A stretch of DNA of 64,000 nt, from positions 1-64,000 of the forward strand of contig NZ_CYGX02000014.1 of the NCBI RefSeq assembly GCF_900019265.1, given 5' to 3'. Shown here one piece after another: positions 36,295 to 44,186 of this stretch (position 1 is the first letter of the stretch; each line of letters opens with the position of its first letter). A model generated the notes under the pieces. That model was not told the DNA's origin, did no database searches, and worked only from the letters and a program-made list of their open reading frames with translations. Source of the DNA: Paraburkholderia ribeironis (GTDB taxonomy: Bacteria; Pseudomonadota; Gammaproteobacteria; Burkholderiales; Burkholderiaceae). The position numbers and the translations under genes are program-made.

Positions 36295-36660
36295 CTCAGG
36301 AAGCATTCGACGGAGTTTGGGTGACGTCGGTAAATTCGCGCCATGCGGCGAACCGGGCCGTGAGCTGTTTGCGATAGAGCGAAGCTCGCAGAAGATGTCG
36401 CTTCAGAGCGAAGTGCTGCCGGATTGGACCGAAGTGCTACCCGGCTTGCGGCGCGCCACTTTCACTCGGTGGGCAAAGCCCGCGCCAAACTTATCGCACC
36501 AGCGGCGGATCGTCTCGTAGCTGACCGTCACCCCGCGCTCGAACAGCAACTCTTCGATGTCGCGCAGGCTGAGCTGGAACCGGAAGTAACAACGCACGGC
36601 ATGTCTGATGACCATCGCCGGGAACCGGTGGCCGTGATAAAGCGATTTCGGTTTTGACAT
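36295..36660 (-). pseudogene. IS6-family transposase with internal deletion
   Basis: The N-terminal 75 residues (FRFQLSLRDIEELLFERGVT) are joined out of frame to the last 45 (RQHFALKRHLLRASLYRKQL...), removing the whole catalytic core. Both ends closely match the intact copy at 25392-26126. The element marks the 3' border of the broken type II secretion genes. Confidence 0.88.
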
Positions 36661-36728
36661 CGTGTCATGTTACGCGAACACCCCACCAACGTGACAGCGC
36701 CGTCCATCTCATCAGAACCGGGAGATCG

Positions 36729-38546
36729 CTATCTGATCATGTCACGTAGCTTCTGCAGCACCTTCTCTGCCTGGATGGAATCAGAGTACATATCGTTCGG
36801 GTTCGCCTTGATTGCGGCACCACCACGGGCGAATTTGCTGACCAAATCCATCGTTTTCAATTCGGCGGGTAGGCCGTTTCCCGCACACGTGACATTGCCC
36901 TGAGGCAATGTGCCTTGCAGCAGGTAGTCGGCCATGTAACCGTTGACGCATGGACTCCCGGTATACGCTGCGCCGTGGTTGTAAGTCATGTCCTGGACCA
37001 CGAGCCTTGAACCTTTCAATACGGCTGCCGTCGCGCGCGCACCGGACAAAGGCGTAGCGCCATCGTTTTCGTTATGCAGCAGGAGAATTGGTAACGTCGA
37101 GGCACGACCAAAGGTCGGCAGTCTTCGTGGCGTGAAAGGCCAGTACAGACATGGTTGACTGGAGTAGCGGCCGCCAATCAGGGGAGCAGACTGCGCGAGC
37201 AGATTCCCAAGGTCGATCCAGTACTGTTGGTCGTGATGGGTCAGGGGCCCATCATTGCATGTCACAGAGCGGAAGGTACCGTTGAAGCTTTGGAGTTGTG
37301 TTGCTCCGGACAAAAAGGCGCGGTAACTGCCAACAGCGTTCACGGCTGCTTGTCGTGCGATGGATTCCGCGGCCCTGTTTCCTTGTGGAAAGAATTGCAG
37401 GGTGTCTACTGCGGTCTGGAGGTCGTTCGGGGAAATTGTGGGATTCGCCGCAAGCAGGCTATTTATTCCTTTGGCCGCCGCCAAATGCGCGACTAGGAAC
37501 TCAATCATCGATTGACTATAGAGCCACGAAGGCAGGCTATGGCCAAGCCAGCTTGTGAGCCAAGCCGGACCAGTCCTGGCAATGTTTTTGACGCCCTCCG
37601 CGTTCGTGCCCAAGCCAAAAACGTCGTTACGGGCAGCGACATAGGGCGCGACGATCCCGTCCAGTATCTTCTGGAATGCAGGAGCCTGACCAGGAGCATA
37701 CTCGGAAATTGGAAGATTGATATCCATGACGCTATCAAGAATCATTCGACCGGTGTGATCGGGAAACAGACTGGCGTAGCGTGCGCCAAGCGCCGTCCCG
37801 TACGACGCACCATAATAGTTTAACTTGTCGTATCCCAGTGCCACACGGATCACCTCCATGTCCCGGGCGGTATATTCGGTATTGATGTACGGGGTGAGCG
37901 GCGTGCCGCCACAAGCGGATGCGACGTCGCGGTCACCTTTCATTTGTGCGTTTATTGTGGCAGCAGAACGGTCGGTGAAAGGGATGAATCCGGCAGTGGC
38001 ATTCGAGCTGCATACCAGTTGGACACTGGAGCCCACACCGCGTGGATCAAATCCAATCACGTCGTAGGCGTCGGTAAGCCGCAGGAACTTTTCACCTAAA
38101 GGATTTGCAGAATTTCCAAGAAGCCACAACTTCGACAGTCCCAAAGGCATATTCAGCCCACTTTCGCCAGGCCCACCCGGATTCGTCCATATTGCACCAA
38201 GCGTGCCGGCAGATCTGCCGGCGCTGACTTTCAGGATGCCAATGCTGGCGTTACCTTTGGAAATATCGTCGTAGTCGAGCGGCACCATCACCGATGCACA
38301 TCTTGTCCTGCTCGATAGTTGGTACAGCAAGTCCTCGTCAAGCCCCTGGAAGTTGCCAGAGCTGCAGTCATGCCACGATATGGCCTGCGTATAATATGGC
38401 GCGAGCTTTGCGTCGGCGTCCGCGAGCTTCGGATCGGCGTCTGGACTCCCATCGGAGCCACCACAACCGTACAAACCAAGCATTGTCAGCAGAACGGCGA
38501 ACATTCCGATTCGAGTTTGCGTTTCCTTGATCCATAATAAGTTCAT
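36729..38546 (-). CDS. Exported TAP-like alpha/beta-hydrolase (tripeptidyl aminopeptidase family)
   Basis: A 605-residue lipoprotein: signal peptide with lipobox LGLYGC near residue 25, then the alpha/beta-hydrolase core. The oxyanion region WTNPGGPGESG, the DVIGFDPRGVGSS strand and the nucleophile elbow YYGASYGTALG are visible. The C-terminal TAP-like domain has LLLHNENDGATPLSGA (Asp) and MTYNHGAAYTGSPCVNGYM (His). The family removes N-terminal peptides. The start at 38546 was chosen because it opens the signal peptide; the frame extends 12 codons upstream. It lies between IS scars. Confidence 0.88.
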   Translation of the reverse strand: MNLLWIKETQTRIGMFAVLLTMLGLYGCGGSDGSPDADPKLADADAKLAPYYTQAISWHDCSSGNFQGLDEDLLYQLSSRTRCASVMVPLDYDDISKGNASIGILKVSAGRSAGTLGAIWTNPGGPGESGLNMPLGLSKLWLLGNSANPLGEKFLRLTDAYDVIGFDPRGVGSSVQLVCSSNATAGFIPFTDRSAATINAQMKGDRDVASACGGTPLTPYINTEYTARDMEVIRVALGYDKLNYYGASYGTALGARYASLFPDHTGRMILDSVMDINLPISEYAPGQAPAFQKILDGIVAPYVAARNDVFGLGTNAEGVKNIARTGPAWLTSWLGHSLPSWLYSQSMIEFLVAHLAAAKGINSLLAANPTISPNDLQTAVDTLQFFPQGNRAAESIARQAAVNAVGSYRAFLSGATQLQSFNGTFRSVTCNDGPLTHHDQQYWIDLGNLLAQSAPLIGGRYSSQPCLYWPFTPRRLPTFGRASTLPILLLHNENDGATPLSGARATAAVLKGSRLVVQDMTYNHGAAYTGSPCVNGYMADYLLQGTLPQGNVTCAGNGLPAELKTMDLVSKFARGGAAIKANPNDMYSDSIQAEKVLQKLRDMIR

Positions 38547-38589
38547 TGACGTCCCATTTCCGAAAGTTGCCGAGAGACCCAATGAACAT

Positions 38590-38859
38590 AGCAGTTCATT
38601 GACTCATTGACTTAGGGGTTTCAACGACATTTGATGTCGGGCAATAGATACAGTGTTCTGTCTAAACGAGGTGCCCGAAGTAAAAATCAAACACTTCAAG
38701 AACAGAGTCTTCAGAGACTGGGGATTTTCCGCTACAGAAATACAAGAGGATGGCACGACAAGAGAGGTCACCTTTGAAGAGGGTGTGAGTGTCGGGTGTC
38801 GGGCGATGACCGACACGCATCCTGTGCGTCAGCTGGTCTGCACCTTTGCCTGCTGTTGC
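38590..38859. other. Short region without supported gene
   Basis: A frame at 38653-38868 (plus) reads FCLNEVPEVKIKHFKNRVFR and could be a gene remnant, but no family is recognised. Confidence 0.3.
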
Positions 38860-39049
38860 CGTGCGTAGATGAACGGCAGCAGGTCGGTGGGCCGGCATCC
38901 GGCGCGCGTTGCGGCAGCTCGGTGAGTATGTGCGGCAGATAGTCGTACTGCTCGACGGCGCAGGCCCTGCACGTCAGCATCAAACTGTAAATCGTCGCGC
39001 TGGCCCTTGCATTATCAACCGTGTCGCTGAACAAACACGATAGTCGCAT
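38860..39049 (-). pseudogene. IS66-family transposase (TnpC) C-terminal fragment
   Basis: The minus strand reads FSDTVDNARASATIYSLMLT, then CRACAVEQYDYLPHILTELP and QRAPDA, the terminal part of an IS66 transposase. After this the frame is shifted (the usual DLLPF end is scrambled). The N-terminal 450 residues are gone. Confidence 0.75.
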
Positions 39050-39066
39050 GGCCCATCCTCTACACC

Positions 39067-39336
39067 ACACCTCTCGCGCGCCTCGATGGTGATTTGCCCG
39101 GCGAGATGGTGCTCCAGCCCGTCGAATGGCAGGTGCTGTATTGCCGTGTACATCGCACCACCTGGCCACCGGACCGGGTGTCATCCCTGGATCAGGCGGT
39201 GCTATGGATCGCCACCCTTGGCGGCTACCTGAATCGCCGCAACGATCCTCCGCCCGGCGCTACCGTCATCTGGCGAGGCTTTCTCGTCCTACACGAAATC
39301 GCCGAGATGTTCCGTATCTTCAATTCAGGACAGTAG
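39067..39336 (+). pseudogene. IS4-family (Tn5-like) transposase C-terminal fragment
   Basis: The frame reads VEWQVLYCRVHRTTWPPDRV, then QAVLWIATLGGYLNRRNDPP and PGATVIWRGFLVLHEIAEMF, the dimerisation tail of Tn5-type transposases. The catalytic domain is missing. It abuts the IS66 fragment. Confidence 0.8.
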
Positions 39337-39398
39337 GATGTGGGTAAAAGTCAGTGCTAAAGGGCGGGGTGCGACGACGACGGTTCAATTTTCCGTAT

Positions 39399-39418
39399 AG
39401 GGAACGCGCTCCCCCTAC
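39399..39418. promoter_or_regulatory. Cassette inverted repeat, copy 1
   Basis: AGGGA-ACGCGC-TCCCCCTAC, preceded by TAT. It is 136 bases upstream of the gene at 39555. Exactly the same spacing occurs in copies 2-4. Confidence 0.65.
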
Positions 39419-39554
39419 CGAGAGAGAATGGCGAGTTCTAATGTGATGTCACCGTCGACGGCAGGTGCCGTGGAGCGGGGCACGGATGAAGCTAACATGC
39501 TTTATTTGAGAACCTTCGTCCATTTCATTTACGCGCCATTTATTCGGATAAGTC

Positions 39555-39890
39555 ATGAGACCCACTATCGATATCTCCCACGTCCAGCAAGACACAGGCT
39601 TCCTGCAACTGGACAAGCTGTTCGGCCTCGCCGGGCGTGTCAACCTCTACAACAACGCCAAAAGCGACAACGATGCTCTTACGACACTGGACCGGATGAT
39701 CGACGTGCTCTCGGGTCATGACTCGAAAGACGAGTTGATCGTTGAGCGTGACCTTGGTCTGGTTGCCGGCTCAGCGCTCGCCGCACTGAACTACGCGAAG
39801 ATGACGATCCAGGGCCATAAACCGCCGTTCCCGTTCAATCCGCAGTCGACGCCCGATCGACTGGTCTTGATGCCGGTGGCGGTTTCGTGA
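39555..39890 (+). CDS. Unrecognised cassette protein, 111 residues
   Basis: A small soluble-looking protein without signal peptide or membrane segment. The N-terminal half is rich in Asp/Leu (QLDKLFGLAGRVNLYNNAKS, DRMIDVLSGHDSKDELIVER); the middle has a hydrophobic alanine-rich helix (GLVAGSALAALNYAKM). It is the first gene after inverted repeat copy 1 and probably belongs to the same regulon as the genes up to 46.8 kb. No family or function recognised. Confidence 0.55.
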   Translation: MRPTIDISHVQQDTGFLQLDKLFGLAGRVNLYNNAKSDNDALTTLDRMIDVLSGHDSKDELIVERDLGLVAGSALAALNYAKMTIQGHKPPFPFNPQSTPDRLVLMPVAVS

Positions 39891-40456
39891 CCTTTGTCCG
39901 ACGTGCATCCGCAATAGTGATTTCACAGGCCATCTAGTTGACGGGATAGGGCGCAGAGAAGTCGCGAATGCGATTGATCGCAGCCATGCTTGTCGCCTGC
40001 CCCCCGGCCGGCCCGGTGCATAAAAGCCGCCGGCGTCGGCCATCGTTTTGTGGGTTAAATCTCCTCCCGGCATAATTTCCCAACGTCGGTCATTGCAGCC
40101 AGAGTGGCAGTCGAGTCGCCCGATGTTGCCCGTGCTCTTGGCGTTCGGCGGATTTCAGTCAAGGCCTCGAACCCGGCCGATTTCTACCTCTTCAACGCAA
40201 CAAAGCGTCTCTTCTCAGTGACGTGCGCTTTTGCGAGCAGTTCCGATCGAGTGTGCTGCAGCGACACTTGAAGACAGGGCGCTCTGCCAGGCAATGTTGT
40301 GCCCCTACCATCTCGTCTGAAGCGCCTCTAATCTCGACTCGCACATCGTGCAGGGTTCGTTCCGCCGGCCGCTTGGTTAGGTGAACCCGTATATTCCGCG
40401 CCCAAAGGTGCTCGCAGGATGCCGCGCCAGGCGTTCACCCGTTTCGGAGAAATTTC
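39891..40456. other. Intergenic region with inverted repeat copy 2
   Basis: About 560 bases with no convincing gene. The only feature I can support is the 20-nt inverted repeat at 40289-40308. Confidence 0.5.
40289..40308. promoter_or_regulatory. Cassette inverted repeat, copy 2
   Basis: AGGCA-ATGTTG-TGCCCCTAC. Compared with the other copies the fourth base is C instead of G and the opposite arm carries the matching G, so the dyad symmetry is kept. It is 148 bases upstream of the gene at 40457. Confidence 0.65.
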
Positions 40457-41272
40457 ATGGCAGACGATATCGCAAAGAATAGCCTCGTTCACGGCTACAA
40501 CAGCAAGTACCAATTCAATGGAGCCACCGGAAGCGCGACCCGCTATCACGCGTTCCCATTGGAAGCCAAAGGCGCTCGGTTTGCAGTCGGCAGCTTCACG
40601 TACATGAAGGTTGCCGGAACGGATGTCTTTGACCATCAAGGTCATATCGTTCCGCAAAACTGGATAGCCATCGTCATCAAGCCGCTCATGCAACAGATGA
40701 GCGACGAGTGCAAATCGCTGGCTGACGTCGAGCTTTTCATCGCACGGCAAGGTCCCAACAAAGCGTGGCTTGAATCGACGCTCCGTTATGGAATGACGGC
40801 AGTCGCCGGCGCGAGCGCGCCGCGTTTGCAGGATTTGATGTTTGACTTCGACACCAATCCGATCACAGGTGATCTTGGAAACGCCGAGTCCCGCGTAGGC
40901 AACTTTTTTTCGATCGTTACCTGGAACCCGGTGAATATCTGTCGAGCGCCGGCGGATACCACCCGGGCAGATACCACCTGCGGCGAGAAGCCCGTGCCTG
41001 GCGAGGCACTAGACAAGCCGGTGCTCGAGCACCTGCGAAGGTACGTGCAAAACGCTACGCTGGGAGTCGATGCAGCGTGGTTGGCCGCGGCAGAGAGCCT
41101 GGGCGCGGCGGCAGGGAACGGAGGAGCCCCGTCGGACAAATCGGTCACTGACTACCTTATTGCGAGCTGTGCGACGCTTGATTCGCAGATTCATAGACCG
41201 AAGGGATTCTATGCTTTCAAGTGGGTCAAGGATCAAGCCCGTTTGATCCCGAGTGCGGCATCGCTTACGTGA
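40457..41272 (+). CDS. Unrecognised cassette protein, 271 residues
   Basis: A soluble-looking protein with GGAGA just before the ATG. It begins NSLVHGYNSKYQFNGATGSA and contains NWIAIVIKPLMQQMSDECKS and LQDLMFDFDTNPITGDLGNA. Three Cys occur in the middle and C-terminal half. No signal peptide, membrane segment or known catalytic motif could be found. The two-repeat-like ADTTRADTTCGE at about 170 looks like a small internal duplication. It is preceded by inverted repeat copy 2 and followed by a 560-base gap. Function unknown. Confidence 0.6.
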   Translation: MADDIAKNSLVHGYNSKYQFNGATGSATRYHAFPLEAKGARFAVGSFTYMKVAGTDVFDHQGHIVPQNWIAIVIKPLMQQMSDECKSLADVELFIARQGPNKAWLESTLRYGMTAVAGASAPRLQDLMFDFDTNPITGDLGNAESRVGNFFSIVTWNPVNICRAPADTTRADTTCGEKPVPGEALDKPVLEHLRRYVQNATLGVDAAWLAAAESLGAAAGNGGAPSDKSVTDYLIASCATLDSQIHRPKGFYAFKWVKDQARLIPSAASLT

Positions 41273-41836
41273 TAATTGAGCGGACGGGGCGAGGAGCTCC
41301 CCCGAGGGGACTTAATACCGAACAGTCGCACTGCTTTGGCCGGCGCAGCCGCGTTTAGGTGAACCGCCTCCGCCTTGTCTTGAAAGGATTCTGCAGAGTC
41401 GGTCTGCAGAATCCACTTCGCCCGATGCTGGGCGGATCTTTGCGCGCTTCCGCTGGTTGGCCGGCGTGATGTGTCCGCCGACACTCGGACTTCGACCGCA
41501 ACGTATCTCCATCCAGGACGACCTCTCCGGGCGAAGCTTGACACTGTGGCGCCCCGGGGCAGCACCAAACGCAAATCGTTGACCATCGTCTCGAAGGCAC
41601 CCGCGTACCCGCGTTCTTCCAGTGTTGCGGTTGCCGGCAAACCAGATTCCCGCGCCGGGACATTGGTCGGCAGAGGACTCCACGATGCATCGGTCCGCGC
41701 CATCCTATCCCTGCGCCCCCAAAGCGCCAGACCTGCCCGGTGCCTGGATCGGTGACTGTCGCCGCTAGCGCAGAGCAATCAGCTTTGCCCGGCGGTCGCA
41801 TCCCCAACTCATTAAGCAATGGTGGATTTCGTACGA
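41273..41836. other. Region with possible decayed minus-strand gene
   Basis: Minus-strand frames carry protein-like text split over two frames (ATLEERGYAGAFETMVNDLR with RPGWRYVAVEVRVSA in one; ALAATVTDPGTGQVWRFGGA in the other). This could be a frameshifted gene of about 180 codons, 41233-41940. No family is recognised and I do not call it as a gene. Confidence 0.3.
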
Positions 41837-41838
41837 CC

Positions 41839-41858
41839 AGGGAAGCCGGTTCCCCTAT
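41839..41858. promoter_or_regulatory. Cassette inverted repeat, copy 3
   Basis: AGGGA-AGCCGG-TTCCCCTAT. It is 78 bases upstream of the Mor-like regulator start at 41937, so the regulator may control itself. Confidence 0.65.
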
Positions 41859-41936
41859 TTTCAACACGGTCCCGTGGGTACCCTTCATTCGTTGGACAAA
41901 GGGAGAAATCCTGTGCGGACAATCAATCATCACGCG

Positions 41937-42434
41937 ATGAATCACGGGGGCCCCGCCGCGGTGCGGGAGGAGGAGTGCTTCATCCAGTCTATAGGCGGTG
42001 CTGGCTTGCTCACCGGAGAGTTCCGCGAGGCGTGTATCGGATTCTGTGAGCGCAATCGCGATCTTGTGCTCAGCTGCCTGCCAGGGTCGCTCGCAGACGT
42101 TGTGCGCTCAACCAGCTTCGCGACGATGCTGGATCTTGTGACAGCTCACGGGGGGCGACGTCTCTACTTGCCAACGCGCCACAAGAAGTTCTTTCAGCAG
42201 ACGGGCTTGTTTGTGCCGGAAACGACATACAAACAATGGCGTGATATTGCCGACGTGAATGGGCAGATCTACATTCCCAGCGTCTGGGGACTCTTCCTCG
42301 CGCTTAGACGTGCTGCCATCCGAACGGCGCTCGCGCGCGAATGGCCCCCCGAAGTATTGCACTCAACGTTTGGCATTTCCCGTCGTCAGATCAAGGCCTA
42401 TCTCCACGATGAACACGGAATGGTGCCGTCTTAG
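41937..42434 (+). CDS. Mor/C-type transcription regulator (phage Mu Mor family, putative)
   Basis: A 165-residue protein. The centre has the beta-strand motif of Mor-family activators (LVTAHGGRRLYLPT, then GQIYIPS), and the C-terminus a helix-turn-helix (AAIRTALAREWPPEVLHSTF, then GISRRQIKAYLHDEH). In Mu, Mor and C dimers bind inverted repeats upstream of weak promoters. The N-terminus is longer than usual; GTG at 41874 is an alternative start and neither has a good ribosome site. It lies in the middle of the cassette, after inverted repeat copy 3. Family assigned by motif resemblance, not alignment. Confidence 0.6.
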   Translation: MNHGGPAAVREEECFIQSIGGAGLLTGEFREACIGFCERNRDLVLSCLPGSLADVVRSTSFATMLDLVTAHGGRRLYLPTRHKKFFQQTGLFVPETTYKQWRDIADVNGQIYIPSVWGLFLALRRAAIRTALAREWPPEVLHSTFGISRRQIKAYLHDEHGMVPS

Positions 42435-42574
42435 TTTTTCGCAAGCCTGTGCAGCGTGCCGCAAATGGGGCAACCCACTGGACCTGCCGGCGTAGTGAGG
42501 TGATTTTGTCGTCGCAACCGCAGTAACGAAGAGATCGTTTACATCGATACCGACCAAAAGGAGTAAATCCAATC

Positions 42575-44116
42575 ATGCCTTCAGCAATTCCCTACGATCC
42601 GGCGCTCGCGCTCGGGAATCTCGTCAGCCTCGAACGCCTCGAAGTGCTCGAGCAAATTGCAGCGGCCCATGCGCCTGCCGACGCCGCAGAAGACACCCTC
42701 AACTCGCTGATCTCGGCAAAGCGCTCGCTTGACATGACCTCGCAGGAGCTTGCTGGCATGGGCATCGACACGTCTGAGGTCGATGCCGAGTCGGTTTCCG
42801 TTGGCAAGGATATTGCGACCGCAGCACAGGCATTTGCTAAAACCAAAGTTGCGGCGATCAAGGCCGCCCAGCCGCTCAAGGCAAAAATATCCGGTATCAG
42901 CGACTCAGTCGAGAGTCCCGTCGATTTCAATCGATCGCAGCTCAAGCAGATGCCGCTTTCGGCCGACAGCCTCAAGATGAACGTGCAGTTCTTCTCGAAC
43001 GATACAAGTGACTCCCGCTCTGGAACCCACGCGTCGAAAATCGCGTCGTTCGTGAGCGGGCAGGTGGGATTTTTCGGGGACGAGTTTGCAACCCAGGCGT
43101 CGGGGTCTGCAGCGAGCCAGGTCGACAGCCAGGTACAGAACCACGACATCGCGGGCACGCTCGTGATCAGCGTGACGTGTACACACAAGGACGCCGTATT
43201 GCTCGCTCCGTTCATCCTGGATGTGGACAAAGGCATCCGTGCTTTTAATTCCTGCTTTCCGGATGCGATGATCAAGACCGACTCGATCGCGTCAATGCAG
43301 CAGGTCGCGGCCCAGTCCAACACGAAGGAAGAAAAGGCGCTGACTATCCTTTCCGGCGCAACGATGGGCTCGTGCTTTATCGGCATGGTCCACATCCTTA
43401 ACACGACCGAGACGCGTAGCAGCGAGGCGATGGAAAGCGTGGCCGCGTCGCTCCAGACCCAATTCAAGGTGGCGGGCTGGTTCGAGAACGCATCGGGCGG
43501 GTTTGGTGTGAACAGCGCGTTTAGCAAGGACGCGAAGTCGCTCCTTTCTGCGCAGAACGTCACTTCTCATTGCACCCTCGTCACCGTTGGCTCCATCCCT
43601 TCAATCAAGTCCAACGAAGTGCAGATGGGGGTCAAGCAGTTTGCCAATAGCGACGGTGACAAGTCGATGACGGCTTTGCTCAAGTTGCAGGGCGCAATGG
43701 CGACGGACCAGGAATCGGTGTCGTCCGCTGCTGACCGCGCCCGCACCGGTCAGGAATTCATGGCCATGAAGTCGAACCAGATGGAAAGCGCGCTGTCGGC
43801 CCTCTCGGACATCGATGATGGCAAGAACAAAGTCATCGACACCAATTCGATGATGGACGCGCTCGACGATTACATCCAGAAGTCTCTTGCGGGGAACATC
43901 GGCGCCCCGATCACCTACTACCTCAAACGGATAACGGCGTCGCAGCTCGCGCAAGCGTGGATGGCGAAGTACTTCCCGTCCAAGTACATCAGCATTTCGG
44001 CTGATGACTCTGGTTCGGGCGGCGGAGCCGGTAGTTCGGGAGGCGCGTCGGAGGGCAACAGTGGTGGCAATAGAAGCGGCGACAGCGGTTCCGGTGGAGA
44101 CGGCGGCAGCAACTGA
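42575..44116 (+). CDS. Large unrecognised cassette protein, 513 residues
   Basis: AAGGAG precedes the ATG. There is no signal peptide. Residues 1-110 are helical and Ala-rich, with coiled-coil potential. A beta-rich centre (about 185-340) contains IAGTLVISVTCTHKDAVLLA, then LDVDKGIRAFNSCFPDAMIK and SGATMGSCFIGMVHILNTTE. A second helical region (370-450) follows. The last 35 residues are a Gly/Ser repeat tail. I do not recognise the family. The helical-beta-helical layout with flexible tail would fit a structural or exported self-assembling protein, but this is speculation. The gene is 141 bases after the regulator and 70 before the lysozyme, so probably one transcript. Confidence 0.65.
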   Translation: MPSAIPYDPALALGNLVSLERLEVLEQIAAAHAPADAAEDTLNSLISAKRSLDMTSQELAGMGIDTSEVDAESVSVGKDIATAAQAFAKTKVAAIKAAQPLKAKISGISDSVESPVDFNRSQLKQMPLSADSLKMNVQFFSNDTSDSRSGTHASKIASFVSGQVGFFGDEFATQASGSAASQVDSQVQNHDIAGTLVISVTCTHKDAVLLAPFILDVDKGIRAFNSCFPDAMIKTDSIASMQQVAAQSNTKEEKALTILSGATMGSCFIGMVHILNTTETRSSEAMESVAASLQTQFKVAGWFENASGGFGVNSAFSKDAKSLLSAQNVTSHCTLVTVGSIPSIKSNEVQMGVKQFANSDGDKSMTALLKLQGAMATDQESVSSAADRARTGQEFMAMKSNQMESALSALSDIDDGKNKVIDTNSMMDALDDYIQKSLAGNIGAPITYYLKRITASQLAQAWMAKYFPSKYISISADDSGSGGGAGSSGGASEGNSGGNRSGDSGSGGDGGSN

Positions 44117-44186
44117 TCGCGCAAACCACGCATGTAGCCGTCGAGACAACGCCGGCTACATCAAAGCGCCGCGGTAAGGGGGTGGA

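Noticed and set aside
41233..41945. Minus-strand gene between the 271-residue gene and the Mor-like regulator
   Set aside because: Protein-like text is split over two frames with no family match; noted as a possible decayed gene only.
42434..42574. A fifth cassette inverted repeat before the 513-residue gene
   Set aside because: I searched for CCCCTA with a matching AGG arm and found none; GGGGCAACCC there does not fit the spacing.
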